Shown here: piece by piece, positions 25,818 through 34,863 of the stretch
Layout of the letters: each line of letters begins with the position of its first letter
How positions within the stretch are numbered: the first letter of the stretch is position 1
Notes under the pieces: model-generated
What the model was told of the DNA's origin: nothing
Databases searched by the model: none
What the model saw: only the letters and a program-made list of their open reading frames with translations
Position numbers and translations under genes: made by a program
Source of the DNA: Pontibacter virosus
GTDB lineage: Bacteria > Bacteroidota > Bacteroidia > Cytophagales > Hymenobacteraceae
Reading direction: 5' to 3'
DNA: 64,000 bases
Assembly (NCBI RefSeq): GCF_003096355.1
Contig: NZ_QEKI01000005.1
Span: 124,001-188,000 of the forward strand

Positions 25818-26867
25818 ATGAAAGAGAATACAATTCAACGAAAAAGAGGCCGACCAGAAAGGGTAGAGGATTTTGCCCACCACGTTCTGAACGACCTGAG
25901 TGCTGCAGAGCGTGTAAGAATGTCTTTCCTGGGCAGCCAATTGGGGCTTTACAAAGCGATGGCCGACGCCGGACCGATGACGGTAGGCCAGATTGCCCGA
26001 AACTCCGGAGCCAGTATCAGACTGGTGAAGCACTGGGCTGACAGTCTGGCTGCAGACGGCTACCTGGTGCACGAGCCGGAAGCTGATACCTTCTGCCTGC
26101 CTGAGGCCCATGCCATTGCCCTGACGGATCCAACCAGCCCTTATTATGTAGGCAACCGCTTTATGAAAGCGAACGGAAAGCCTTTGGAGGTGGCACCATC
26201 TGTGGCAGGCAATCATGTGAAAGGACGGGGCCTGCTGCCTGCGGATGGATCGAGCAGGTTTTTCAGCGAGGAATACCTGTCCAGTCTCCTGCACAGCTGG
26301 ATACCGGGTGTACAGGGTTTGCCTGAAAAACTGGAGGCGGGCATACTGGTAGCAGACCTGAGTAATGGTCGCCACGGAGCTTCCACGCTGGTGATGGCAC
26401 GCGTGTTTCCCAATTCGACCTTCCTTGGTTTCGACAGGTATATTTCTTCTGTCGAGCGGGCCAATCTGCTGGCCAAACAGAAGCACATTCCCAACGCACA
26501 CTTCGAGTGGGCTACAAAGGAACAGGTATACGCCTACCAGTACGACCTGATCACGCTGATCGAAAGTGCGCACCACATGGGAGCCAATTTGCAGGATGTG
26601 TTGGCCGAATGCAGACAGGTGCTGAAAACGGATGGCGTGTTAGTGGTTGCAGAGGCAAAGGACAGCAACATCGTCAGTGAAGAGCAATACCAGCGCCTGC
26701 GTTCTACCAGAATTATACCTGGAGGGTCTGAGCACGTTTACCGGGTAGAGCGCGGCATTGACGGACACGAGCACGAACTGCAGAAAGCAGCCACGGCAGC
26801 TGGGTTTTCACTTTTCCGCAAAGTGGCAGAAACCTGGTACGACAAGGTATACGAACTGCGTCCTTAA
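25818..26867 (+). CDS. SAM-dependent methyltransferase with winged-helix N-terminus
   Basis: 349 residues. The N-terminal third (about 25-100) is a winged-helix dimerisation domain (GLYKAMADAGPMTVGQIARN) as in O-methyltransferase-like and Rv2258c-type proteins. The Rossmann part has an atypical motif I (VADLSNGRHGASTLV in place of the usual D-x-G-x-G-x-G), an acidic motif II (FLGFDRY) and YDLITLIESAHHM plus VLAECRQVLKTDGVLVVAEA. SAM binding is therefore likely but altered. The N-terminal KRKRGRPER stretch is basic. It follows the AraC gene and may be regulated by it; substrate unknown. Confidence 0.78.
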   Translation: MKENTIQRKRGRPERVEDFAHHVLNDLSAAERVRMSFLGSQLGLYKAMADAGPMTVGQIARNSGASIRLVKHWADSLAADGYLVHEPEADTFCLPEAHAIALTDPTSPYYVGNRFMKANGKPLEVAPSVAGNHVKGRGLLPADGSSRFFSEEYLSSLLHSWIPGVQGLPEKLEAGILVADLSNGRHGASTLVMARVFPNSTFLGFDRYISSVERANLLAKQKHIPNAHFEWATKEQVYAYQYDLITLIESAHHMGANLQDVLAECRQVLKTDGVLVVAEAKDSNIVSEEQYQRLRSTRIIPGGSEHVYRVERGIDGHEHELQKAATAAGFSLFRKVAETWYDKVYELRP

Positions 26868-26879
26868 CGTAAGCGCAGG

Positions 26880-27341
26880 CTACAGCTTCACTTCAACGGT
26901 TTCCTGGGGTTTGTTGTGGTCAAGTGTCTGCTCGTGCTGGAACACTGTTTCGTACCCGTTAATGGAAACGACCTTAGTCACATCCAACATGAGCCTGTCC
27001 TGTGCTTTGTGCACCTCCTGCAGTTGTTTTTTCAGCTGCAGGGGGGCATCCTTGAGCGGAAGTTCCTGAAAGGGCATCCAGCCGAAGGTGGTGTCAAACA
27101 CGATTTCTTCTTTGGGCAGGGCGGTGCTGATGCGGCGCAGCTTGAGGTTTAGGTTCATTTTAGAATGCTGCCAGCGCGCCTCACTGTAATCTGTTTCTGT
27201 GAAGATCTTGAAGGCAATCTCTTTGGTATACACATTCGAATCAGCAAGTGGAGGTGCTGTATCATTTTCTTTGTCGCAGCCGCTCGTGAGCAGTAACAAA
27301 AACACCAGAAAAGGCGCCAGGACGCGTAAAGAGACAACCAT
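26880..27341 (-). CDS. Small lipoprotein, unknown function
   Basis: 153 residues. A typical lipoprotein signal with lipobox LTSGC (about residue 22) is followed by an acidic linker. The rest is a single, mostly beta domain (NLKLRRISTALPKEEIVF, then a helix LKKQLQEVHKAQDRLML). I do not recognise a family. It converges with the methyltransferase gene, 12 bp apart, and stands alone upstream of no obvious partner. Confidence 0.7.
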   Translation of the reverse strand: MVVSLRVLAPFLVFLLLLTSGCDKENDTAPPLADSNVYTKEIAFKIFTETDYSEARWQHSKMNLNLKLRRISTALPKEEIVFDTTFGWMPFQELPLKDAPLQLKKQLQEVHKAQDRLMLDVTKVVSINGYETVFQHEQTLDHNKPQETVEVKL

Positions 27342-27431
27342 GATACTCGTAAATAGAAGCTGTTAAGGAAATGCAGAATGGGATGCTGCCTGTATAGAAT
27401 TACGCAGTCTCCTGACTTCTGTTCACAATTT

Positions 27432-27923
27432 TCACTTCGTTTTTTTTGAATTTCCGGGTTGCTGTAGCGGCAGTACCATGTGTTGCGTAGAGGGCGTAAA
27501 ACCCAGTGACTCCCAGAAGCGAATGCCGCCCGGGTTGTGTACCGACACCTGTAGCTCGAGGTGATCGGCGCCCTGATCGCTTAGCCATTTGCGGGCGGCC
27601 TCGAACAATTCCTTGCCGATCCCTTTGCCGCGAAATTCCGCACGCACCACCGTTTCGCCAATGTAGCCTTTGCTGGAAAGCTTGAAACCTGCCGAGCCCG
27701 GCCGCAGACTGGCCACCAGCATACCTGCCCAGACTTCATCAGACTCGTACACAAACACCCTCGTGCTTTTGTCTTTGAGGCGGTTGAGGAGTTCTGCCTT
27801 CAAAGCCTGCTCACTGCCCGGCTTATACCTGAACACAACGTGGTAGGCCTGTTGCATATCAAGCAACAGGCGCCAGAGCTCGTAGAGTTCATCAATATCA
27901 TCCGGCTGGGCTTCGAAGATCAT
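27432..27923 (-). CDS. GNAT family N-acetyltransferase
   Basis: 163 residues. The acetyl-CoA loop is VVRAEFRGKGIGKELFEAA (Q/RxxGxG/A type), followed by DHLELQVSVHNPGGIRFWES and LGFTPST. Acceptor unknown. It is the third gene of a minus-strand operon (SnoaL-like, HAD, GNAT) with a 10-bp gap after the HAD gene. Confidence 0.85.
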   Translation of the reverse strand: MIFEAQPDDIDELYELWRLLLDMQQAYHVVFRYKPGSEQALKAELLNRLKDKSTRVFVYESDEVWAGMLVASLRPGSAGFKLSSKGYIGETVVRAEFRGKGIGKELFEAARKWLSDQGADHLELQVSVHNPGGIRFWESLGFTPSTQHMVLPLQQPGNSKKTK

Positions 27924-27933
27924 AGCGGAACAG

Positions 27934-28563
27934 TTAGAAAAGCGTGGTCAGGTCGCTGATGCGCTCTAGGCGGTGCTCGTACTCACTCACCTCCCGGTAA
28001 CCGTAGCCGGCATGTATAAACGGTACGCCCGCTACCTGGCTTGCCTCCAGGTCGCCGGGCGTGTCGCCCACATACACCGGAGACTGCAGGTTGTTCCGCT
28101 CCACAATGGCTTTGAGGTTGATGGCCTTTGAGTCACCGGTGCGTCCGGAGCACTCGAAGTCACCGAAATACCTGCCCAGGTCGTGCCGCTCCAGAAATGC
28201 CTCAATGTAGCCGTCCTGGCAATTGCTCACGATAAAGAGCTTGTACTTGTTGTGCAGGTACTCCAGCGTTTCCTCCAATCCCTCGTACAGGTCGCCACCG
28301 TGTTTCCGGATGTGGGCCATCTCTTCCTGGCCACTCACTTCCATCAGCTCCTGGCGCTGCGCCTGGTTCAGGTGCGGGAAAAGCATGTCGAAGATCAGGT
28401 TATGCTGTGTGCCCGCAATGGAGCGAATCTTGTCAGGTGTGATTTCCTGTATTTCAAAATCAACTTTCTCCCGGGCAGCTTTCCAGGCTTTGGCCACCGT
28501 TTCAGCAGCGTCCCACAGGGTGCCGTCCAGGTCAAATATGATGCTGTCTATCTGGTTCGTCAT
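27934..28563 (-). CDS. HAD superfamily phosphatase (phosphoglycolate phosphatase-like)
   Basis: 209 residues. Motif I DLDGTLWD, motif II VSNCQ, motif III Lys in GDSKAIN, motif IV YVGDTPGDLEA. A helical cap (about 20-90) places it with PGP/beta-phosphoglucomutase-like members. It dephosphorylates a small phosphometabolite, not identifiable here. Its ATG at 28563 abuts the stop of the preceding SnoaL-like gene, and the GNAT gene follows 10 bp later. Confidence 0.87.
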   Translation of the reverse strand: MTNQIDSIIFDLDGTLWDAAETVAKAWKAAREKVDFEIQEITPDKIRSIAGTQHNLIFDMLFPHLNQAQRQELMEVSGQEEMAHIRKHGGDLYEGLEETLEYLHNKYKLFIVSNCQDGYIEAFLERHDLGRYFGDFECSGRTGDSKAINLKAIVERNNLQSPVYVGDTPGDLEASQVAGVPFIHAGYGYREVSEYEHRLERISDLTTLF

Positions 28564-28992
28564 TTATTGGGTATTGTAAGGCGGTATAAAAGTTACCTCT
28601 ATGATCAAGCCATCCTTTACGCGGTATACGGCGATGGCGTCGGTGCGCGGCTCCCCTTTTTTGCGCTGCACCTTCTCCTGGTCTATCACCACGTCGCCTG
28701 CTACAATGCGGTTCACGATCTCGCAGTGCAGATCCGGGGTGCTGGCAAACATGGCCCCGTAGCGCTTGTGCAGTTCATCGCGGCCCTGGTAGGTGAGCAC
28801 GCCGGGCTGGCGGTATACCTTCACGGTGTCGCTGAAGGCACTGGCAAACAGGTCGATGTCGCGGCTGTTGTAGCCTTTCAGCTGCAGCTCTACCGGTTTT
28901 ATAACGGCAGGTGTTTCAGGTTTGCTTTGACTCATGGCGGAGGTGCTGCTAAATAAAAGAAGGGTGAGTGGGAACAGGAATTTTTTGATCAT
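28564..28992 (-). CDS. Secreted SnoaL/NTF2-like protein
   Basis: 142 residues from ATG 28992: signal peptide MIKKFLFPLTLLLFSSTSAMSQ, then an NTF2-fold domain (LQLKGYNSRDIDLFASAFSD, a typical SnoaL opening, and DAIAVYRVKDGLIIEVTFIP near the end). A longer frame to 29097 would run over the divergent promoter region. A TAATTTTG -7 box on the minus strand (28996-29003) ends only 3 nt before the ATG, so the transcript would be nearly leaderless. The domain often binds small hydrophobic molecules; function unknown. Confidence 0.75.
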   Translation of the reverse strand: MIKKFLFPLTLLLFSSTSAMSQSKPETPAVIKPVELQLKGYNSRDIDLFASAFSDTVKVYRQPGVLTYQGRDELHKRYGAMFASTPDLHCEIVNRIVAGDVVIDQEKVQRKKGEPRTDAIAVYRVKDGLIIEVTFIPPYNTQ

Positions 28993-29056
28993 GCACAAAA
29001 TTAGGCAATTTTGCGGGTATATACCTTGCGCATTTCTGTTGCGTATAAGCGGAGCT

Positions 29057-29683
29057 ATGATAGAAGAACTCATCATTCGCACACTGTGCGATACCATACC
29101 TGACGAGCCGGTAGACGGCTTGTTTTTGTTCGGTCAAACCGAAGACAACCAACAGGCAGCCTTTAAAACAGCCCATCAGTTTTTGCAGAGCGGCCGTACT
29201 CACAAAGTGCTCTGCCTCGGCACCAAAGCCATGAGCGGCTACCCCGGATTTGAGGTATGGCAAAAGGAAATGAGGAAACTCGGAATAGGTGAGGAGCAGC
29301 TTATACCTGTTCCGCCTGTACCCGCCAATACTGACATGCTGCATACCCTGATCGAGGCGACATCGGCGGTGCGTTATGCGAAGGAGCAGGGCTACAAAAG
29401 CCTGGCCGTGACGGCAGCTCCCTTCCAACAGCCCCGTGCTTTTATGACGGCTATCACTGCAGCTCTTCGGGAGTACCCGGAGATATACCTATACAGCCTG
29501 CCCGGCAAGGCGATGCCCTGGCAGGAGGAAGTAACGCACTCACAGGGCAAAGTAGAAGATACCCGTGCCGGACTCATCGCCGGCGAAATGGAGCGCATCC
29601 GCTGCTACCACGACCAAAATGATCTCATATCAGTGCAGGAAGCACTCGGCTACCTGAACCAGCGGGATAAAAATAAATTATAG
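29057..29683 (+). CDS. YdcF-like (DUF218) protein
   Basis: 208 residues. An N-terminal helix precedes the Rossmann-like DUF218 fold: DGLFLFGQTEDNQQAAF, HKVLCLGTKA, ANTDMLHTLIEA and KSLAVTAAPFQQPRAFMTA. The (V/P)NTD-x(n)-E segment is the conserved binding site of the YdcF/SanA family. E. coli YdcF binds SAM; SanA acts in envelope integrity. This member lacks a membrane anchor and is probably cytoplasmic. The ATG at 29057 is chosen, because the longer frame crosses the divergent gene's start. Confidence 0.77.
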   Translation: MIEELIIRTLCDTIPDEPVDGLFLFGQTEDNQQAAFKTAHQFLQSGRTHKVLCLGTKAMSGYPGFEVWQKEMRKLGIGEEQLIPVPPVPANTDMLHTLIEATSAVRYAKEQGYKSLAVTAAPFQQPRAFMTAITAALREYPEIYLYSLPGKAMPWQEEVTHSQGKVEDTRAGLIAGEMERIRCYHDQNDLISVQEALGYLNQRDKNKL

Positions 29684-29686
29684 CGT

Positions 29687-30307
29687 TTAGTTTTGGAAGC
29701 GGATGGCCCACATGCCCCGCAGGTCACCCGGTCTGAAGCCGGTGGCCCGGTCTTCGGGGTATAGCTTCTGTATTTCGGCTTGCAATTCTTTGGTGAGCGT
29801 TTCGCCTGGCACGCCGTGGCAGGCCTGGCATTGCGGCTGCAGCAGGATCGGTTTCGCAAAAAGCACCTGATCATCCGCCAGCATCACCAGCGTGTCAGCC
29901 TGACTCAAGTCACGACCCTGTTCTTTCCAGTTGGAAAATGCGGTGAGTAATGCTTCTTCTTGGGCATCGGGCTTGTTATCCGGGTTGCGGTACTGCGCCG
30001 AGGTGCGTCGGATGTGGGCGTCGAATTGTGCGGAAAGGGAATCTGTAAGCGGATAAGCCTCTATGTTGCAGAACTGCAGCGCATTCAGGGGGCCGCCTTG
30101 CTGCATGGCCCGCATCAGGTTGTGGCTCAGCGTGTCAAAACTGGTTTTGGTAATGGAGCGCCCCTGCTGCCGATACTGTTCCAACTGCTCTGCAGACAAA
30201 GCTGTTACTGTCCCGGCCTTGTCTTCTTCCCGGTCCTGTTGCGGCGAGTTGCAGGCCACTATACCTGCGAACAGAAAGAGCAAAGCAATGGTGCTGCGGT
30301 TTTTCAT
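29687..30307 (-). CDS. DUF3365 haem-binding lipoprotein
   Basis: 206 residues from ATG 30307: lipobox AGIVAC near residue 19, a predicted helical region, then the DUF3365 (Tll0287-like) core with NALQFCNIEAYPLTDS, IRRTSAQYRNPDN and the c-type haem motif CQACHG near residue 175, followed by GFRPGDLRGMWAIRF. DUF3365 domains bind haem c and act as redox or ligand sensors, usually as sensory parts of signalling proteins; here the domain stands alone on the membrane. It converges with the YdcF-like gene, 3 bp apart. Confidence 0.82.
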   Translation of the reverse strand: MKNRSTIALLFLFAGIVACNSPQQDREEDKAGTVTALSAEQLEQYRQQGRSITKTSFDTLSHNLMRAMQQGGPLNALQFCNIEAYPLTDSLSAQFDAHIRRTSAQYRNPDNKPDAQEEALLTAFSNWKEQGRDLSQADTLVMLADDQVLFAKPILLQPQCQACHGVPGETLTKELQAEIQKLYPEDRATGFRPGDLRGMWAIRFQN

Positions 30308-30432
30308 ACGCTTTTCCTTTGCTGAACGTGCAGGAGTTGAAGAAGTTGAGTCGCGTGACCTGTTTCGGGAGTGGAGAAGAACAGCTGGGCCCTCCAACCT
30401 AAAACCACGACGCGCGACTCAGACTTTACAAA

Positions 30433-30726
30433 CTAGCCTTCAAAGCCTTCTACTGCGATCATGCGGCTGCTGGAAGCACTCTGACGCAGGGCTTTGGCTG
30501 GGGCATATTCATCAGACGACCACCAGGCTTTGGCTTGCTCCATGGTCGGGAATTCGAGCACCACGATACGAGTAGGGCTCCAGTCGCCTTCGAGCGGCGA
30601 TACGGCACCGCCACGCACGATAAACTTGCCGTTATAAGGCTGCAGGGAGCCCGGCGTTAGTTTTTTGTACTCCTCGTAAGTGGCGGCATTCGTTACGTCT
30701 ATGTCTACAATAATGTAAGCTGGCAT
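30433..30726 (-). CDS. DUF1330 family protein
   Basis: 97 residues, the whole DUF1330 domain: YIIVDIDVTNAATYEEYKKL, KFIVRGGAVSPLEGDWSP, IVVLEFPTMEQAKAWWSSDEY. It is a dimeric alpha/beta ferredoxin-like fold; biochemical role unknown. Monocistronic. Confidence 0.88.
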   Translation of the reverse strand: MPAYIIVDIDVTNAATYEEYKKLTPGSLQPYNGKFIVRGGAVSPLEGDWSPTRIVVLEFPTMEQAKAWWSSDEYAPAKALRQSASSSRMIAVEGFEG

Positions 30727-30898
30727 ATCAGTTAAGTATGGGTTAATAATAGGATGCCTGCATATTAGGGATAATCCGTGTATGGTGCAAACCGAAATTC
30801 GAGCAAACGCACCGAGTCGCTTTAGCCTGAAAAATTGAAATAGATAGGCTCTTTATCTCTTGATTGCGTACATCGCTCATATACAAGCCCTTCAACTT

Positions 30899-31441
30899 AT
30901 GACACAAACCAAAAACCTCGAAGTCTGGCTGCGCGGACCGCTGCCGGATGTGCCCGCTATGCTGCAACCGGTCGCCCATGCGCTGCTACAGGCACGCGAA
31001 GAAGTCGGAAGTTTTATGCAGGATTTTCCGGACGAACTTCTCTGGGAACGGCCTGCCGGCGTGGCCTCGGTTGGCTACCACCTGCAGCACCTCACCGGCA
31101 TTCTGGAGCGCCTCTTTACCTATGCCCGCGGTGAACAATTGAACGAGCAGCAATTGGCCTATTTGTATGCCGAAGGCAAACCGGTTGGGCAGGACAAGCA
31201 GTCCGAGACCCTGGTGCAGAAGTTTAACGAGCAGGTGGACAAGGTCATGGAACAGTTGCGGCAGACCGACGAAAGCACCCTGACCGAATCCAGAAGGGTA
31301 GGGCGGGCACAAGTGGAGTCCACAGTGATGGGACTACTCTTTCACGCCGCCGAACACAGCATGCGCCATGTAGGGCAATTGCTCGTCACGGCGCGGGTGC
31401 TGCGCGAACGGGAAATGTCGAACGGGAATATGGTGGATTAG
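30899..31441 (+). CDS. DinB-like putative metalloenzyme
   Basis: 180 residues from ATG 30899. The four-helix DinB/YfiT-type fold is shown by a helix ending SVGYHLQHLTGILERLF and a second histidine pair in LLFHAAEHSMRHVGQLL. Three histidines (YHLQH; AEHSMRH) form the metal site. Members transfer thiol or act on small electrophiles; the substrate is unknown. The ATG 30899 matches the family start, and an ATG at 30860 would extend into the promoter region. Confidence 0.83.
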   Translation: MTQTKNLEVWLRGPLPDVPAMLQPVAHALLQAREEVGSFMQDFPDELLWERPAGVASVGYHLQHLTGILERLFTYARGEQLNEQQLAYLYAEGKPVGQDKQSETLVQKFNEQVDKVMEQLRQTDESTLTESRRVGRAQVESTVMGLLFHAAEHSMRHVGQLLVTARVLREREMSNGNMVD

Positions 31442-31473
31442 GTGTATTTAGCGCTCGAAGAGAAAAAAAAACG

Positions 31474-32457
31474 TTATAACACAGTGATAGCCCCAGCCTG
31501 AACTGTAAGGTATACCTTCTCGCCTGTAGCGGGAGGTATAGCCTGTGTTCTAACTGTCACGCTGATGCCCGATAGCTGTACCTCCACATCGTAGTAGCCG
31601 CCATTAAAGGTAACCTTTTGAACGGTGCCAGCTAGGGGACCGGATGCTTTGCTCACGAAATTGAAATGCTCCGGGCGCACCAGCAGGTTACGGCCAGGGG
31701 TGTCTATACCTAACTTGCCTGCGAATCCCGAGGCTACATCAGCTGGTATCAGGTTGTAGCTGCCAAACAGGCCGGCGGTATACGCATCCACCGGGTGGCG
31801 GTATACCTGTTCGGGGGTGCCTTGCTGCACAATCCGACCTCCTTCGATCACCAGGATGCGGTCAGCCCAGGAAAGGGTGTCGTGCGGGTCGTGGGAGATG
31901 AGGATACAGGTGATGGCGAGCCGCTCGGTAATATCGTGAATGACCTCTTTCAGTAATTCCTTGTGGCCTTTGTCAAGGTTAGAGTAGGGCTCGTCGAGCA
32001 GCAGCAGGTCTGGCCAGGTGCTGAGCAGCCGGGCTAGGGCAATACGCTGGCGTTCCCCACCTGAAAGCTGGTTGGTTCTGCGCTGCTTGAGATGACTGAT
32101 GCGGCATACCTCGTACAGCATTTCGGCATCGTCGCCCTGCAGCGTGTTGGCGTAGCGCAGCACCTGCTCCACACGCAAAAACTGGGGCAGATCGTAGTGC
32201 TGCGACAGGTAGGCAATTCCTTCTTGGCCCGGCACCAGCTTATCGTGCGGACCGATCACGCGTTTGCCCTCGAAAGTAATCTGCCCAGCACTGGGCTGTA
32301 CCAGTCCGGCAATGGTCTGCAGCAGGGTGCTTTTACCCGAACCAGTCTCCCCGGCAATGGCTATTTTCTCGTACTCGCCCTGCTGAAAGCTGATATTATC
32401 TAAAACAGTATTCCCTTCCTCCTGCACACTTATTCCGGACACCTCTAAAAAGCTCAT
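31474..32457 (-). CDS. ABC transporter ATPase with TOBE domain (CUT/FbpC-PotA type), no permease nearby
   Basis: 327 residues. ATPase: Walker A GETGSGKST, signature LSGGERQRIALARLL, Walker B LLLLDEPYSNLD, H-loop ILISHDPHD. The C-terminal 110 residues after GTPEQVYRHPVDAYTAGLFG form a TOBE regulatory domain (LLVRPEHFNF, then GTVQKVTFNGGYYDVEV). This architecture belongs to importers of anions, metals or polyamines, where the ATPase binds its ligand. No binding protein or permease lies next to it, so the transporter cannot be named. Confidence 0.85.
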   Translation of the reverse strand: MSFLEVSGISVQEEGNTVLDNISFQQGEYEKIAIAGETGSGKSTLLQTIAGLVQPSAGQITFEGKRVIGPHDKLVPGQEGIAYLSQHYDLPQFLRVEQVLRYANTLQGDDAEMLYEVCRISHLKQRRTNQLSGGERQRIALARLLSTWPDLLLLDEPYSNLDKGHKELLKEVIHDITERLAITCILISHDPHDTLSWADRILVIEGGRIVQQGTPEQVYRHPVDAYTAGLFGSYNLIPADVASGFAGKLGIDTPGRNLLVRPEHFNFVSKASGPLAGTVQKVTFNGGYYDVEVQLSGISVTVRTQAIPPATGEKVYLTVQAGAITVL

Positions 32458-32558
32458 ATTACACGAAGGGCTAGTATTCGATTAAATTAATGGTTTGAAA
32501 AGAAGGAGCTGAAGGACAGCAAATCTATACGTCAACATACCTTCTTATTTTGATGCTT

Positions 32559-34142
32559 TTATTCGGCAACCCCTGCCTTCCTGCTGAATTTAAGCGGCGG
32601 CTTCCTGTGCCGGGTGCCCTGCTCGTAGGAGTAGGTATAGCGGATCAGGATAGGCTCATCGAACATGCGACCCAGGAACTGCAGACCAGCCGGTAAGTTG
32701 TTATAAGTATAGCCCATGGGCACGGTAATGGCCGGCTGGCCGGTATGCGGTGCTATGATCTGGCTGTTGTCGCCTTTATAGCCTTTGAAGTCGCCGACAC
32801 GGGCAGGTGGGTGGTTCCAGGTCGGGTAAACGATGGCACCCAACTCGTGTTTGTCCATGGCCCGCTCAATGGCCTCCCGGAAAGCAATTCTCTTCGGATC
32901 GTTAAAAGGGTCGGAGCAGGTATGCTGCGGGTTGTCCTGATCTTGCTGGTTCTCCAGGAAGTGCTTTAAATTCGCCTCGATGTAGGGCGAATACTTACCT
33001 GAAGCCACAATTTCCTGCAAGTTCTTAACAGGTACCTTCTCTCCCTGAGCGGCTAAATAAGCATTGATATCTTCCTGAAAAACATCGCACCACTGGTCTT
33101 TTCGCAGGCTATCAAAGTTCGCTACTTCTACTGGATCTACGATCACTGCGCCGAGTCTTTCCAGATCGGCGATTGCCTGTTCAAACAGCGCTTTCACCTG
33201 CGGGTTGGGATCTTTGTCACTGAGGGTGCGCAGCACGCCGATACGGGCGCCCTTCAGCCCGTCCCTGTCCAGAAACTGGGTATAGTTCTGAGGCACTTTT
33301 CCCTGACTGTAGCGGGTGATCGAATCATTTGAGTCATAGCCGGCAATCACTTCCAGAATCCGGGTAGCATCTTCGACGGTGCGCGCCATGGGGCCGCCCA
33401 CATCGTTGCGCAAATAAAGCGGCACAATGCCGTGGCGACTGGTCAGGCCAAGAGTAGAGCGGATGCCCACCAAGGCATTGTGAGAGGATGGGCCGCGGAT
33501 GGAGTTGCCCGTATCGGTGCCCAGGCCGACGGTGCCCATGTTGGTGGCTACGGCTGCGGCGGTTCCGCCACTGGAGCCAGCCGGCACGTGCTCCAGGTTG
33601 TAAGGGTTCAGCGTTTCTCCTGCAAGGGAGCTGATCGAGACCATCGGGCTGAAGGCCCACTCAGCCATGTTGGACTTTGCCAGCACAATGGCGCCGGCCT
33701 CCTTCAACACGCGCACCTGGTAGGCATCCGTTTCAGGTATAAAGCCTGCCATGGCCGCAGAGCCCGCCGCCGTCTGCAGACCGATGGTGTTGTAATTGTC
33801 TTTTACGATAAGGGGGATGCAGTGCAGCCGTCGGAGCTTCTTCGTGCGCTGGTATTCGCGGTCCATTGCCCGAGCCGTAGCAATGGCCTCCTGGTTGGTG
33901 ACCACAATGGCATTGAGCCGCGTGGGCTGATCGTAGGTTTCGATGCGCTGCAGGTAAGTTGTCACCAACTGCTCGCAGCTACAGGTGCCGTCCTTGATAG
34001 CCTGGTGAATGTCGGCAATGGTTGTCTCCTCTATTTCAAAAGGAGCCGCCGTGGTCATACTTTGATCAGCTTTCGGACTACACTGCATGAGCAGCAAGAG
34101 GCCGAGTGACAGGAGGAGGGAGATGGAGGACGACTTCTGCAT
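32559..34142 (-). CDS. Lipoprotein amidase (amidase signature family)
   Basis: 527 residues. Lipobox LLMQC (about residue 21). Catalytic triad of the AS family: Lys in [12 protein letters not shown], cis-Ser in the [11 protein letters not shown] loop, and nucleophile Ser in [19 protein letters not shown]. The family hydrolyses amides or, as GatA, transamidates; export to the envelope argues for degradation of an external amide or peptide-like compound. It stands 6 bp upstream of the SRPBCC gene stop on the same strand, so it is probably in one transcript with SRPBCC and VF530. Confidence 0.88.
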   Translation of the reverse strand: MQKSSSISLLLSLGLLLLMQCSPKADQSMTTAAPFEIEETTIADIHQAIKDGTCSCEQLVTTYLQRIETYDQPTRLNAIVVTNQEAIATARAMDREYQRTKKLRRLHCIPLIVKDNYNTIGLQTAAGSAAMAGFIPETDAYQVRVLKEAGAIVLAKSNMAEWAFSPMVSISSLAGETLNPYNLEHVPAGSSGGTAAAVATNMGTVGLGTDTGNSIRGPSSHNALVGIRSTLGLTSRHGIVPLYLRNDVGGPMARTVEDATRILEVIAGYDSNDSITRYSQGKVPQNYTQFLDRDGLKGARIGVLRTLSDKDPNPQVKALFEQAIADLERLGAVIVDPVEVANFDSLRKDQWCDVFQEDINAYLAAQGEKVPVKNLQEIVASGKYSPYIEANLKHFLENQQDQDNPQHTCSDPFNDPKRIAFREAIERAMDKHELGAIVYPTWNHPPARVGDFKGYKGDNSQIIAPHTGQPAITVPMGYTYNNLPAGLQFLGRMFDEPILIRYTYSYEQGTRHRKPPLKFSRKAGVAE

Positions 34143-34148
34143 AAGTCT

Positions 34149-34535
34149 CTAAAACTCGTCCTCGTAAAACTCGATCAAAGCACCGAAATATGCCTCGTTC
34201 CAGCCTTCCACGATGTCGTCGTAGTCCTCGTCAGGTATGTTGAGGTGACGCAGTTCGGCTGAGGTGCCGTGCTTGTGCGGGTGCAACTTGATGGTGACGA
34301 TGGATTTAGGCTCCTGCTCACCGAAATACCACTGTTGTACCAGCATCTTGCCTTCCTCAAACTCCAGGTTCTTGCCCACAATGTTGCCCTCAAAAAGCGA
34401 GAACTCCGAGCCCGGTTCCGTCGACATCTCAGCCGGATCGCCTGACCAGAGCTGTATGGTGTTGGGGTTGGTAAGAGCCGCGTATACCTCTTCGGGGTCG
34501 GCCGGCACTATAAAGTATTTTTTGTAGTCTTTCAT
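34149..34535 (-). CDS. SRPBCC (AHSA1-like) protein
   Basis: 128 residues. The START-like fold of the AHSA1 group starts KYFIVPADPEEVYAALTNP and ends with the long C-terminal helix VEGWNEAYFGALIEFYEDEF. SRPBCC folds enclose a hydrophobic ligand pocket; the AHSA1 group also includes Hsp90 co-activator relatives. No ligand can be named. Located between VF530 and the amidase genes. Confidence 0.85.
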   Translation of the reverse strand: MKDYKKYFIVPADPEEVYAALTNPNTIQLWSGDPAEMSTEPGSEFSLFEGNIVGKNLEFEEGKMLVQQWYFGEQEPKSIVTIKLHPHKHGTSAELRHLNIPDEDYDDIVEGWNEAYFGALIEFYEDEF

Positions 34536-34556
34536 GTTTGGTCTGTTGAGGGGCTT

Positions 34557-34778
34557 CTATTTGTTGGCAAAAGTTCTGATATACAAGTCTTCTACCTTTT
34601 GTCGGGCCCAGGGTGTCTTGCGCAAAAACTTCAAACTGGAGTTGATGCTCGGGTTGATGTTGAAACTGTTGACATTGATCTTATACCCCAATTCATCCCA
34701 GCCATAGTAGTCTACGAGCTGCACCAGGATGCGCTCGAGTGTTTTGCCATGAAGGGGGTTGTTTTTCTGTTCTTCCAT
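34557..34778 (-). CDS. VF530 family DNA-binding protein
   Basis: 73 residues from ATG 34778 ([19 protein letters not shown]), the usual VF530 length and start. The longer frame to 34817 adds an atypical 13-residue leader. Core: [40 protein letters not shown], characteristic of VF530/DUF2132, small helical proteins that bind double-stranded DNA. First of three minus-strand genes with 21-bp and 6-bp gaps. Confidence 0.87.
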   Translation of the reverse strand: MEEQKNNPLHGKTLERILVQLVDYYGWDELGYKINVNSFNINPSINSSLKFLRKTPWARQKVEDLYIRTFANK

Positions 34779-34863
34779 ACGCGCTTTATAAGGGCTGCAA
34801 GTTCCGCACATTATCATGAATACGCAATTTAATTAGCCGAAGGCCGCTATACCTGTTCGCGGT

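Noticed and set aside
25299..26576. 425-codon minus-strand frame
   Set aside because: It runs across the C-terminus of the AraC regulator and most of the methyltransferase, both with clear domains on the other strand.
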